Of a stretch of DNA of 64,000 nt, positions 26,447 to 35,038 are shown piece after piece (positions within the stretch are counted from its first letter, which is position 1; every line of letters starts with the position of its first letter). A program made the translations under genes and the position numbers. Source of the DNA: Streptomyces nojiriensis (GTDB lineage Bacteria; Actinomycetota; Actinomycetes; Streptomycetales; Streptomycetaceae); contig NZ_CP071139.1 of assembly GCF_017639205.1 (NCBI RefSeq), forward strand, positions 3,850,001 to 3,914,000, in the 5' to 3' direction. A model generated the notes under the pieces. The model was not told where the DNA came from. It made no database searches and saw only the letters and a list, made by a program, of their open reading frames with translations.

Positions 26447-28186
26447 GTGGATGCGCAAAGCCGTGGGCGGGCGGACGAGATCGACCCCGCAGACCAGTGG
26501 GTACTCAATCCCCGCACCGGCAACTACGAACTGCGACTGGCCGACTCCGCCGCGCAAGCGCGGCCGAAGGTCACCGCACCCCGCAGATCACCGTCTGCTC
26601 CTTCAGCCCCCACCGCTCCCTCCCCCGGTGTGCCGAAGCCGCGCCGTGGCGACCCGCCTCCCGGCGGTCGGCGCGGCGGCCGCTCCCGCAAGGGCGCGGG
26701 CGGCGGCGGTGGACGCCGCAAGAAGGCGCTGGCCGTCACCGGCGGGGTCGTGGCGTTCCTGCTGGTCGGCGGCGCCGTGGCGGGGTACCTCTACTACGAC
26801 CACCTGAACGGCAACCTCAGCGTCACCGACGTGGCGGGCGCGGGCACGGGCGGTTTCAAGAAGGACCAGGCCATCAACATCCTGGTCATCGGAACCGACA
26901 AGCGCACCGGCGCGGGCAACGAGAACTACGGGGACAAGGACAGCGTCGGCCACGCCGACACCACGATCCTGTTCCACGTCTCGAAGGACCGGACCAACGC
27001 GACCGCGCTGTCCATCCCCCGCGACCTGATCACCAACATCCCGGCCTGCCCGACGAAACAGCCGGACGGATCGACGAAGACGATCGCCCCCTCCAAGGGC
27101 ACCCGCTTCAACACCAGCCTGGGCCAGGAGGGTCGCGACGCGGGCTGCACGATGCGAACGGTCAAGGAACTCACCGGCATCGAGGTCGACCACTTCATGA
27201 TGGCCGACTTCAACGCCGTCAAGACGCTGAGCACGGCGGTCGGCGGCGTGCCGGTGTGCCTGGACAAGGCCGTCAACGACGAAGAGGGCTCCCACCTCAA
27301 GCTGGACGCCGGCGAACACCGGCTGGAGGGCGAACAGGCCCTCGCCTTCGTCCGCACCCGGCACGGCTTCGGCAACAACAGCGACCTCGACCGGATCAGG
27401 ATCCAGCAGCAGTTCCTGGGTTCGATGATGCGTGAGATGAAGTCGAAGGAGACGCTGACCAGTCCCAAGAAGTTCCTCTCCCTCGCGGAGGCCGCCACCA
27501 AGTCGCTGGGCGTGGACTCGGGTATCGGGTCCATCGGCAAACTCACCGATCTGGCGGGCGAGTTGAAGGGCATCGACACGAAGAACATCACCTTCACCAC
27601 CCTCCCGGTGCTCGACAACCCGGCTGAACCGGAAGGCAAGAAGGCGACCGTCGTCGTCGATCACGCCCTGGCCGATCCGCTGCTGCAGATGATCCGGGGG
27701 GACGTCTCGCTCACGGAGGTCGAGAAGAAGGAACAGGCCGCCAAGGAGGCGGCCGACGCGGACGCGAAGGCCAAGCAGGACGCGCTGCTCCAGGGCACCC
27801 GCGCGGCCGCGGCGGACGTACGGGTGAGCATCTACAACGGCGGCGGCCCGAAGGGCTCCGCCTCCACCACGCTGAACTGGCTGCAGAACAGCAAGGGCGT
27901 GCAGAGGTCCAGCAACGTCGGCAACGCACCCGCGAAGGTCGGCGCCACCCAGCTGGAGTACGCACCCAACCAGGCCGACCAGGCCCGGGCACTGGCGGAC
28001 ATCATGGGCCTGCCCGCGACCGCGCTGAAGGTGGGGACGGCGGACGCTCCGGCGAAGACCCCGATGAAGCTGACGCTGGGTCCGGACTTCCAGCAGCCGG
28101 GCGCCCCGCTGGCGGCCCCGGTGCCCCAGCAGCTGCCCGAAGACGTGCAGCGGGCGCAGGCCGACAAGGCGATCTGCGCCAAGTAA
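26447..28186 (+). CDS. LCP family protein 2, with LytR_C domain
   Basis: 579 residues from GTG 26447, with GGAGG 13 bases upstream. It has a long basic Pro/Gly-rich cytoplasmic region, a membrane span around residues 87-110 (ALAVTGGVVAFLLVGGAVAG), an LCP domain (NILVIGTDKRTGAGN, ADTTILFHVSKDR, LSIPRDLITNIPAC, FVRTRHGFGNNSDLDRI) and an Ala/Lys-rich linker. It ends in a LytR_C domain (VRVSIYNGGGPKGSASTTLNWLQ...). LytR_C occurs in many actinobacterial LCP ligases and probably aids substrate placement. The 220-base gap upstream argues for a separate promoter from LCP 1. Confidence 0.95.
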   Translation: MDAQSRGRADEIDPADQWVLNPRTGNYELRLADSAAQARPKVTAPRRSPSAPSAPTAPSPGVPKPRRGDPPPGGRRGGRSRKGAGGGGGRRKKALAVTGGVVAFLLVGGAVAGYLYYDHLNGNLSVTDVAGAGTGGFKKDQAINILVIGTDKRTGAGNENYGDKDSVGHADTTILFHVSKDRTNATALSIPRDLITNIPACPTKQPDGSTKTIAPSKGTRFNTSLGQEGRDAGCTMRTVKELTGIEVDHFMMADFNAVKTLSTAVGGVPVCLDKAVNDEEGSHLKLDAGEHRLEGEQALAFVRTRHGFGNNSDLDRIRIQQQFLGSMMREMKSKETLTSPKKFLSLAEAATKSLGVDSGIGSIGKLTDLAGELKGIDTKNITFTTLPVLDNPAEPEGKKATVVVDHALADPLLQMIRGDVSLTEVEKKEQAAKEAADADAKAKQDALLQGTRAAAADVRVSIYNGGGPKGSASTTLNWLQNSKGVQRSSNVGNAPAKVGATQLEYAPNQADQARALADIMGLPATALKVGTADAPAKTPMKLTLGPDFQQPGAPLAAPVPQQLPEDVQRAQADKAICAK

Positions 28187-28245
28187 CAGGACTCGGCCGG
28201 TGACACCGGCACTCTGTTGACCAAGAAGGATCTTGAGGGGGACGT

Positions 28246-29958
28246 GTGAGGCACAGCAGCGTGCGAGGAGAGGGGGCGAACGCCCAGGCCACCGGGGAGA
28301 TATCCGGCGGCGGGGCGGACGCGTCCGGCACGGTGCCCCCACAGCGGGGCGGCTCCAGGGCGGGTCGCCAGGCGGTCGGCGCCGTCCCCGCCCGCAGGCA
28401 GGGCCGGCGGCGCGTGCTGCGCTGGACGGCCTCCGTACTGTCCCTGCTGATACTCGGTACGGCGGGCGCCGGATACCTGTACTACCGCCATCTGAACGGC
28501 AGCATCCATACGGACCAGCTGAACCTCGGTGAGACCAAGCTGGGCGGTTCCAAGCCCAACGCCTTCGGGCAGACCCCGCTGAACATCCTGCTGATCGGCT
28601 CCGACGCGCGCGACGACGAGGCCAACCAGTCCCTCGGCGGGGCCACGGACACCTTCGGCGGCCCGCCGCTGGCGGACGTGCAGATGCTGCTGCACCTGTC
28701 CGCGGACCGCAGCAACATGTCGGTGGTCTCGATGCCGCGCGACACGATCCTGATGATGCCCAAGTGCACCGAACCGGGCGGCAAGGTGCACCCCGCCAGC
28801 AAGGGCCTCGTGCAGACCAACGAGTCCCTGCAGCGCGGCGGTCCGGGCTGCACGGTGGCCACCTGGCAGGAGCTGACCAAGATCCCCATCGATCACTTCA
28901 TGATGATCGACTTCAAGGGTGTGGTCTCGATGGCGGACGCCATCGGCGGTGTCCCGGTCTGCGTCGAGGAGAACGTCCACTCCCGCACCCGTGACGGCAA
29001 GGGCTCCGGTCTGAAGCTGCCCAAGGGCACGAGCGTCATCCAGGGCGAGCAGGCCCTGCAGTGGATGCGCACCCGCTACGGCTTCGAGGACGGCACGGAC
29101 ATCGGCCGCACCCACGCCCAGCACCAGTACATGACATCGATGGCCCGCGAGTTCCGCAAGAACGCCAAGCTCACCAACCCGGTGAAGCTCAACAGCCTGG
29201 CGCAGGCGGCGATCGACGCCATGGTCGTGGACACCGGCCTGAACAAGATCGACAAGCTGTACGACCTGAGCATGGAGCTCAAGAAGGTGCCCCCGGGCCG
29301 GATCACCATGACCACCATGCCGTGGGTGTACAGCACCAAGCCCGGCATGGACGGCCGGGTCGAGCCCATGGCCGACGAGGCCGAGGCCGTGTTCCGGATG
29401 ATCCGCGAGGACATCGCCCTCGACGGCAAGGGCTCCGGTACCCCGGCGGAGGGTGCCTCGCCGTCCCCGGGCGCCTCCGCGTCCGCGGGCACGCCGACGC
29501 CGGCCGCCCCGACCACGGCAGCGAGCACGGCCCCGGCCGCGGCTCCCGCCAAGATCGCGGTCAGCGTCCGCAACGCCACGAGCGGCAAGGCGGGCGCCGA
29601 GGCCCGGGTCAAGAACCGGGCGACCGAGGTGGCCTCGCTGCTGACCGGCAAGGGCTTCACCAAGGCCGCCTCCGACACCCAGACCGGCGCCGAGGACACC
29701 ACCGTCGTCCGCTACGCCACGGACGCCCAGGCGGCCGACGCGGGCGTCGTGGCCACCGCCCTGGGCCTGCCCGCCTCCTCGGTGCAGAAGTCCGAGGAGG
29801 TCTCCGGGATCACCCTGTTCGTCGGGAAGGACTGGCGGACCGGCAACGCGCCGACCCCGCCGCCGCCCGCCCCGACCGTGGCCCCGACCTCGGCCCACGC
29901 GCTCAACGGCGACAACGAGGGCGCCTGCATGGCGGTCCAGCCCGGCTTCACCTGGTAG
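28246..29958 (+). CDS. LCP family protein 3, with LytR_C domain
   Basis: 570 residues from GTG 28246 with GAGGGGG upstream. It has one membrane span (about 63-85), an LCP domain (NILLIGSDARDDEANQS, VVSMPRDTILMMPKC, IPIDHFMMIDFKGVVSMADAIGGVPVC, WMRTRYGFEDGTDIGRTHAQHQYM), an Ala/Pro/Ser linker and a LytR_C domain (IAVSVRNATSGKAGAEARVKN). It lies only 59 bases after LCP 2, so the two are likely cotranscribed. A strong terminator follows. Confidence 0.95.
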   Translation: MRHSSVRGEGANAQATGEISGGGADASGTVPPQRGGSRAGRQAVGAVPARRQGRRRVLRWTASVLSLLILGTAGAGYLYYRHLNGSIHTDQLNLGETKLGGSKPNAFGQTPLNILLIGSDARDDEANQSLGGATDTFGGPPLADVQMLLHLSADRSNMSVVSMPRDTILMMPKCTEPGGKVHPASKGLVQTNESLQRGGPGCTVATWQELTKIPIDHFMMIDFKGVVSMADAIGGVPVCVEENVHSRTRDGKGSGLKLPKGTSVIQGEQALQWMRTRYGFEDGTDIGRTHAQHQYMTSMAREFRKNAKLTNPVKLNSLAQAAIDAMVVDTGLNKIDKLYDLSMELKKVPPGRITMTTMPWVYSTKPGMDGRVEPMADEAEAVFRMIREDIALDGKGSGTPAEGASPSPGASASAGTPTPAAPTTAASTAPAAAPAKIAVSVRNATSGKAGAEARVKNRATEVASLLTGKGFTKAASDTQTGAEDTTVVRYATDAQAADAGVVATALGLPASSVQKSEEVSGITLFVGKDWRTGNAPTPPPPAPTVAPTSAHALNGDNEGACMAVQPGFTW

Positions 29959-29972
29959 CGCGCACACGAAAA

Positions 29973-30023
29973 GGGGCCCGGCCCGGCGGCTGCGACGGTT
30001 CGCAGCCTCCGGGCCGGGCCCTT
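29973..30023. terminator. Bidirectional terminator after LCP 3
   Basis: Nearly continuous stem: GGGCCCGGCCCGG (29974-29986) with CCGGGCCGGGCCC (30009-30021), and inside it GGCTGCG with CGCAGCC. It has AAAA on the left and separates convergent LCP 3 and the glycosyltransferase gene. Confidence 0.9.
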
Positions 30024-30031
30024 CGTACGTC

Positions 30032-31057
30032 TCAGACCTGCGAGGGGTCCCGCTGCACGGCCGGACGGCGGCTGGCGATGACCTTGTCCGCCAGGGCCCG
30101 CGGGCTGGTCAGGAAGCCGAAGCCCCAGGACAGGTGCATGGTCGCCAGGGCGACGGGGATCTGCGCCCTGGCCTTGATCCCGAGCCCCTTGCCCGCCGGT
30201 ACGGAACCGGCGGTGATCGCCGCGAGATAGCCGGCCGGAAGGACGAAGCCCAGAGGGGTGACGGTCGCGCCCACGACCACGCTCGCGGCGAGCGCGCAGA
30301 CGAGGGTCGGCGGGGCCAGGTAGCGCAGGTTGATCGAGCCCGAGTGGTAGCGGGCCACCACGTGCCGCCAGCGCCCGTAGTCCTTGTACTGCTTGGCCAG
30401 GGCCCGTACGGAGCGCCGTGGACGGTACTGGACCATCAGCTCCGGCGAGAACCAGATCAGGCCGCCGGCTTCGCGGATGCGGAAGTTCAGCTCCCAGTCC
30501 TGGGCGCGGATGAACTCCTCGTTGTAGCCGCCCTGCTGCTCCAGCGCCTCACGGCGGAAGACTCCGAGGTAGACGGTCTCGGCCGGTCCCGCCTGGCCGC
30601 CGGTGTGGAACGGCGCGTTGCCGACACCGATCTTCGAGGTCATCGCCGCGGCGACCGCCTCTTCCCAGGCGTTCTCGCCCTCGGCGTGCATGATGCCGCC
30701 GACGTTCTGGGCGCCGGTCTCCTCCAGGAGGCGGACGGCGGTGGCGATGTAGTTCGGCGAGAGCATGCCGTGGCCGTCGACGCGCACCACGATCGGATGG
30801 CGCGAGGCCTTGATGGCGGCGTTGAGCGCCGCCGGGGTCCGACCGGTGGGGTTCGGGACGGTGTGGACCCGGGGATCCTCGGCGACCAGTTCGGCGGCGA
30901 TCTCGTCGGTGCGGTCCGTGGACGGCCCGAGTGCGATCACCACCTCCATCTCGCCCGCGTACTCCTGTTCCAGGATGTGGCGGACGGAATCGCGGAGGTA
31001 GTGCTCCTCGTTGAGCACCGGCATGATCACCGAGACTGCGGGCTGCTGGGCGGGCAT
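30032..31057 (-). CDS. Family 2 glycosyltransferase
   Basis: 341 residues. GT-A domain: VSVIMPVLNEEHYLRDSV at the start, then ALGPSTDRTDEI, VVRVDGHGMLSPNYI (D-x-H instead of strict DxD) and RAQDWELNFRIREAGG. Two hydrophobic segments near the C-terminus (about 245-290) suggest membrane association. The resemblance is to glycosyltransferases making exopolysaccharide or succinoglycan. The ATG at 31057 has AAGGA five bases upstream, better than an in-frame TTG four codons earlier. It is divergent from LCP 4 and set within the LCP cluster, so an envelope polymer is the likely product. Confidence 0.92.
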   Translation of the reverse strand: MPAQQPAVSVIMPVLNEEHYLRDSVRHILEQEYAGEMEVVIALGPSTDRTDEIAAELVAEDPRVHTVPNPTGRTPAALNAAIKASRHPIVVRVDGHGMLSPNYIATAVRLLEETGAQNVGGIMHAEGENAWEEAVAAAMTSKIGVGNAPFHTGGQAGPAETVYLGVFRREALEQQGGYNEEFIRAQDWELNFRIREAGGLIWFSPELMVQYRPRRSVRALAKQYKDYGRWRHVVARYHSGSINLRYLAPPTLVCALAASVVVGATVTPLGFVLPAGYLAAITAGSVPAGKGLGIKARAQIPVALATMHLSWGFGFLTSPRALADKVIASRRPAVQRDPSQV

Positions 31058-31232
31058 GTGGTCCTTCAAGGTCGGGTATCGGTGTCACGTTACCGCGTAC
31101 GGGGGAACCGGGTGCGCGCCGAGCGATCGGTAAGGACAGCTGCTGATCGTATGGGCCTACTGTTCTGCCGAATCGGCCGATCCGGTCAGTGCCCCGGCCG
31201 GTCTCCCTGCTGCCCCCGCGGAGGTGTCCACC

Positions 31233-32732
31233 GTGCCCCAGCCGCACCGTCCCGCCCGTCCTGACGGGCCGCCCCGGCCGCAGCGCGCCCGGCGCGGCGA
31301 AGGCGGTCGCGCCCGGCACCGGGAAGGACGGCCCCGGTGGGGCGTACGGCTCGCGGCCGGGGTGTCGGTGGCGGTGCTCGGCTCCGGGGCGATCGGGCAC
31401 GCCGTGATGACCGGTCTGGACACCGGGATCGAGCGGGTGGACCCGTTCAAGGACATGAAGAACCGGCCGCAGGCCGGACACGGCCTCAATTTCCTGCTGG
31501 TGGGCACCGACGGGCGGGAGAAGGTCTCCCCGGAGGAGAAGCGCGAGTACCGCCTGGGCGGCGCGCCGTGCCACTGCACGGACACGATCATGCTGGTGCA
31601 CCTGTCGGCCGACAAGGAGCGGGCCAGTGTGATCAGCCTGCCCCGCGACAGTTACGCCGAGGTGCCCGCGCACCGGGACCTCGTCACCGGCAAGGCGCAC
31701 AAGGCCCACCCGGTACGGCTGAACGCGGCGTACGCGGAGGGCGGGCCCAACCTGACCGTGCGGACCGTGGAGAACATGACCCGGGTGAAGATCGACCACT
31801 ACCTGGAGGTCGACTTCACCAGCTTCATGAAGACGGTCGACGCGATGGGCGGCGTGGAGATCTGCACGGCCAAGACCATGCGGGACCGCAACACCGGGCT
31901 CGACCTGCTGCCGGGCAGCCACCGCCTCAGCGGCGGGCAGGCCCTGCAGTACGTGCGCTCGCGCCATGTCGACGGGGCCTCCGACCTCGGCCGGATGCAG
32001 CGCCAGCAGCGGTTCGTCGCCGCCCTGATCAAGCAGGCGACCGGGGGCGGGGTGCTGCTGAACCCGGTGAAGTTCAAGGAGGTCAGCTCCACGCTCCTCG
32101 GCTCCGTCCGGGCCGACAAGGACTTCGGCTCGGAGCAGATGCTGGCCCTCGGGCAGGCGATGCGGGACTTCGCCCCGTCCTCCTCGGAATTCGCCTCGGT
32201 GCCCATCGGCAGCCCCTCGTTCCCCGTCAAGGGCATCGGGTCCACCGTGAAGTGGGACGAGCCGAAGGCGGCCAAGCTGTTCGAGGCGCTGCGCGAGGAC
32301 CGGCCGCTGTCCCCGGCCCGGCCGGGGAGGACCGGCGGCGGCCCGCAGGCGGCCGTGCCGGTGGACGTGCCCCCGCGCGAGGTCCGCGTCCAGGTGGAGA
32401 ACGGCACCCGGATCGACGGAATGGGCGGCCGGGTGGACGCCGCGCTGCGCGCCACCGGATTCGACACCACCGGGGCCCCGGGCAACGGGGCCGGCCGCGA
32501 GGTCAAGCGCACGGTGATCACGTACGACCCGCGCTGGGACCGCTCCGCCCGCTCGGTGGCGACCGCGCTGCCGGGCAGCGAGCTGCGGGCCGTGGCGGGC
32601 CAGGGCCGCACGGTGGTGGTGATCGCGGGCGCGGACTACCGCAAGGTGGTGCCGGTGCGGGCCGAGGACCCCTACCAGGGCGCCTTCGGGGTGGTCACCG
32701 GCGACCAGGTGGTGTGCGGGGACGCACCCTAG
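31233..32732 (+). CDS. LCP family protein 4, with LytR_C domain
   Basis: 499 residues. The GTG at 31233 has GGAGG eight bases upstream; the GTG at 31224 overlaps that site and is less likely. It has a Pro/Arg-rich tail, a single span (GVSVAVLGSGAIGHAVM), an LCP domain (NFLLVGTDGREKVSPEEK, CHCTDTIMLVHLSADK, VISLPRDSYAEVP, KIDHYLEVDFTSFMKTVDAMGGVEIC, YVRSRHVDGASDLGRMQRQQ) and a LytR_C domain (VRVQVENGTRIDGMGGRVDAAL). The CHC motif just before the TDT signature is unusual among the five paralogues. The stop codon touches hairpin element copy B. Confidence 0.94.
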   Translation: MPQPHRPARPDGPPRPQRARRGEGGRARHREGRPRWGVRLAAGVSVAVLGSGAIGHAVMTGLDTGIERVDPFKDMKNRPQAGHGLNFLLVGTDGREKVSPEEKREYRLGGAPCHCTDTIMLVHLSADKERASVISLPRDSYAEVPAHRDLVTGKAHKAHPVRLNAAYAEGGPNLTVRTVENMTRVKIDHYLEVDFTSFMKTVDAMGGVEICTAKTMRDRNTGLDLLPGSHRLSGGQALQYVRSRHVDGASDLGRMQRQQRFVAALIKQATGGGVLLNPVKFKEVSSTLLGSVRADKDFGSEQMLALGQAMRDFAPSSSEFASVPIGSPSFPVKGIGSTVKWDEPKAAKLFEALREDRPLSPARPGRTGGGPQAAVPVDVPPREVRVQVENGTRIDGMGGRVDAALRATGFDTTGAPGNGAGREVKRTVITYDPRWDRSARSVATALPGSELRAVAGQGRTVVVIAGADYRKVVPVRAEDPYQGAFGVVTGDQVVCGDAP

Positions 32733-32927
32733 GTCCTGTCGTCAAAGCGGCGTCGGTAAGGCCCGCGGCGTCCGGTGCCATGGGGCCTCCCCAGGCCCGC
32801 CAGGGCCGAGGGGAAGCATCGCAAGGCGGAGGGGCGCCCGTGTACTGGACGTACTCGGGCGCCCCGACAACGCGGCGAGGTGCGGTGCCGGGCGTCGCGG
32901 GCCAGGCGCCACTTTGACGACAGGACC
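32732..32927. repeat. Long-hairpin dispersed element, copy B
   Basis: 196 bases bounded by perfect 16-base inverted repeats GGTCCTGTCGTCAAAG (32732-32747) and CTTTGACGACAGGACC (32912-32927). Inside lie an imperfect GU-rich second stem and a terminal hairpin, GGGGCGCCCG (32831-32840) with CGGGCGCCCC (32856-32865), around GTACTGGACGTAC. The first base overlaps the LCP 4 stop codon, and the element lies between convergent LCP 4 and thioesterase genes. Compare copy C at 37024 and copy A at 21232. Confidence 0.85.
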
Positions 32928-32946
32928 AAGGCCGGAAGGCGGGGCG

Positions 32947-33483
32947 TCAGTCGTCGAAGCCCTGGGCCGCCCGCTCCTCGCGCAGCGCCATGATCGCCTG
33001 GCGGCGGGCGAGCCGGTGGGTGCGGCGGATCTGGGCTTCCTGGTAGCGCCGCTCGTCCTGTTCCGTCTCCGGGAGGACGGGCGGGACCTCGCGGGGCTTG
33101 CCGTCGGCGTCGACCGCGGCGAAGACGAGGTAGGCGGTGCCGACCTGGGTGGCGGGGGTGGACTCGTTCCACCGCTCCGCGAGGACGCGTACGCCGATCT
33201 CCATGGAGGAGCGGCCGGTCCAGTTGCACTGGGCCTTCACGTGGACGAGGTCGCCCACGCGCACGGGCGCGAGGAAGGCCATCTCGTCCATGGAGGCGGT
33301 GACCGCCGGGCCGCCGGAGTGGCGGCCGGCCACGGCGCCCGCCGCGTCGTCCACCAGCTTCATGATCACGCCGCCGTGCACCGTGCCGAGGAGGTTGGTG
33401 TCGTTGGCGGTCATGATGTGGCTGAGAGTCGTCCGGGAGGCTGCGGTGGGCTTCCCGGGCAGCTCGCCCGGTATCTGTGTCAT
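32947..33483 (-). CDS. Acyl-CoA thioesterase, hotdog fold (YciA/BACH type)
   Basis: 178 residues. The hotdog signature NLLGTVHGGVIMKLVDDAAGAVA carries the Gly-rich helix and the catalytic Asp. TASMDEMAFLAPVRVGDLVHVKAQ is also typical of single-domain acyl-CoA thioesterases, which hydrolyse acyl-CoA to free acid and CoA. The C-terminal ~35 residues are charged and helical (RRYQEAQIRRTHRLARRQAI). The ATG at 33483 is 13 bases from an unusually long perfect inverted repeat (33496-33556). Confidence 0.92.
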   Translation of the reverse strand: MTQIPGELPGKPTAASRTTLSHIMTANDTNLLGTVHGGVIMKLVDDAAGAVAGRHSGGPAVTASMDEMAFLAPVRVGDLVHVKAQCNWTGRSSMEIGVRVLAERWNESTPATQVGTAYLVFAAVDADGKPREVPPVLPETEQDERRYQEAQIRRTHRLARRQAIMALREERAAQGFDD

Positions 33484-33495
33484 ACGGACACCTTA

Positions 33496-33556
33496 GGGGG
33501 TGTCGTGCCGGTCGGGCCGGACACCGCGAGCCCGGCCCGACCGGCACGACACCCCC
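33496..33556. repeat. 25-bp perfect inverted repeat between divergent genes
   Basis: Arms at 33496-33520 and 33532-33556 (starting GGGGGTGTCGTGCCGG) are perfectly complementary over 25 bases with an 11-base loop. It lies immediately upstream of the thioesterase start and 97 bases upstream of LCP 5, where a terminator is not expected. Confidence 0.85.
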
Positions 33557-33652
33557 GAGATGGCTCATGGAGGCATCAGCTCTGCAACAGCAGCGGAACG
33601 GAATGCGGACCGGGCTGTCGGAGCACGCACCCGGGCGGGCATTCTTGGGCGC

Positions 33653-34972
33653 ATGAATGACTGGCCAGAAGGTCGTGACGACGCGTACGGGCGCGGCAGC
33701 GCGCAGCCGCAGCCCGAGGGTGTGCAGCGGATGCGGCACATCCAGCGGCAGCCGCAGGCGCAGCAGCCGCCTCGGCCCGCGCAGCCCCCGCGCCCGCAGC
33801 GACCGGCGGGCCCGCCGCCCGCGTACGGCGTACCCCCGCAGCAGGCGGGCGGCCACGACACCTACGGCGGTTACGACAGCGGCTACAACACCGGCCAGGT
33901 CTACGGGGCTCCGCAGGGCGGCGCTCCGGGCGGGCCGGGAGGCCCCGGCGGGCCGTCCGGGCCCGGCCGTCCCGGGCGGGCGCCCGGTCCCGCGCCGGAC
34001 TGGCGCAAGCGGATCAAGGTCGGCTCGATCGTGCTGGTCTCCGCGCTGCTGGTGACCTCGGTCGCCACGTATTTCTGGGCCGACTCCAAGGTGCGCCGCG
34101 AGGTGGACCTCTCCAAGGTCATCGAGCGTCCGAAGGAGGGCGACTGCACGACGTACCTGATCGTGGGCTCCGACAGCCGCGAGGGGATGTCCGCCGAGGA
34201 GAAGAAGAAGCTGCACACCGGCTCGGCCGAGGGCAAGCGGACCGACTCGATGATGATCCTGGCGAAGTGCTCCAGCGGGAACACCATGATCTCGCTGCCC
34301 CGCGACTCGGACGTGGAGATCCCGTCCTTCGTGGGCTCGCAGTCGGGGAAGACGTTCCCCGCGCAGGGGCGCCGGGTCAAGCTCAACGCCGCGTACGCGG
34401 AGGACGGCCCCGAGCTGCTGGTGCGGACGGTGGAGCACAACACGGGCCTGCGCATCGACCACTACGCGGAGATCGGCTTCGCCGGCTTCGCGAACATCGT
34501 GGACGCGCTGGGCGGTGTGGAGCTGAACATCGAGGAGGGCTTCAAGGACGAGAAGTCGGGCGCCGACTTCAAGGCCGGAAAGCAGACCCTCAACGGCGAG
34601 CAGTCCCTGGCCTTCGTACGGACCCGGTACGCGTTCGCCGAGTCCGACCTGCAGCGGACGAAGAACCAGCAGAAGTTCCTGTCGGCGCTGGCCAGTCAGG
34701 CCGCGACGCCGTCGACGATCCTCAACCCGTTCTCGCTCTACCCGATGCTGGGCGCGGGCCTGGACACCCTCATCGTGGACAAGGACATGGGCCTGTACGA
34801 CATGGGCCAGATGTTCTTCGCGATGAAGGGCGTCAACGGCGGTGACGGGGTGTCGATGAACATGCCGATCTCCGGCCAGCGCGGCGGCAACCTCGTCTGG
34901 GACAAGGCGAAGGTGCAGCAGCTGGTGAAGCAGATCCAGAACGACGAGAAGGTCACCGTCCGCGGCAACTGA
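33653..34972 (+). CDS. LCP family protein 5
   Basis: 439 residues from ATG 33653. The first ~115 residues are Gln/Pro/Gly/Tyr-rich and disordered. Then come a membrane span (about 121-142, SIVLVSALLVTSVATYFW) and an LCP domain (TYLIVGSDSREGMSAEEKKK, TDSMMILAKCSSGNTMISLPRDS, GLRIDHYAEIGFAGFANIVDALGGVELN, FVRTRYAFAESDLQRTKNQQKFL). No LytR_C domain. It is closest in layout to LCP 4 in the EEK loop. The divergent neighbour is the thioesterase; a strong terminator follows. Confidence 0.95.
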   Translation: MNDWPEGRDDAYGRGSAQPQPEGVQRMRHIQRQPQAQQPPRPAQPPRPQRPAGPPPAYGVPPQQAGGHDTYGGYDSGYNTGQVYGAPQGGAPGGPGGPGGPSGPGRPGRAPGPAPDWRKRIKVGSIVLVSALLVTSVATYFWADSKVRREVDLSKVIERPKEGDCTTYLIVGSDSREGMSAEEKKKLHTGSAEGKRTDSMMILAKCSSGNTMISLPRDSDVEIPSFVGSQSGKTFPAQGRRVKLNAAYAEDGPELLVRTVEHNTGLRIDHYAEIGFAGFANIVDALGGVELNIEEGFKDEKSGADFKAGKQTLNGEQSLAFVRTRYAFAESDLQRTKNQQKFLSALASQAATPSTILNPFSLYPMLGAGLDTLIVDKDMGLYDMGQMFFAMKGVNGGDGVSMNMPISGQRGGNLVWDKAKVQQLVKQIQNDEKVTVRGN

Positions 34973-34982
34973 CGGCGGTGAC

Positions 34983-35009
34983 GGGGTGCGGCCGGACCGG
35001 CCGCACCCC
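34983..35009. terminator. Bidirectional terminator
   Basis: GGGGTGCGGCCGG / CCGGCCGCACCCC, a 13-bp perfect inverted repeat with a single central base, between convergent LCP 5 and the nucleotidyltransferase gene. Confidence 0.85.
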
Positions 35010-35038
35010 CTCCCGGAACGGGATCGGGCGAACGGGCG

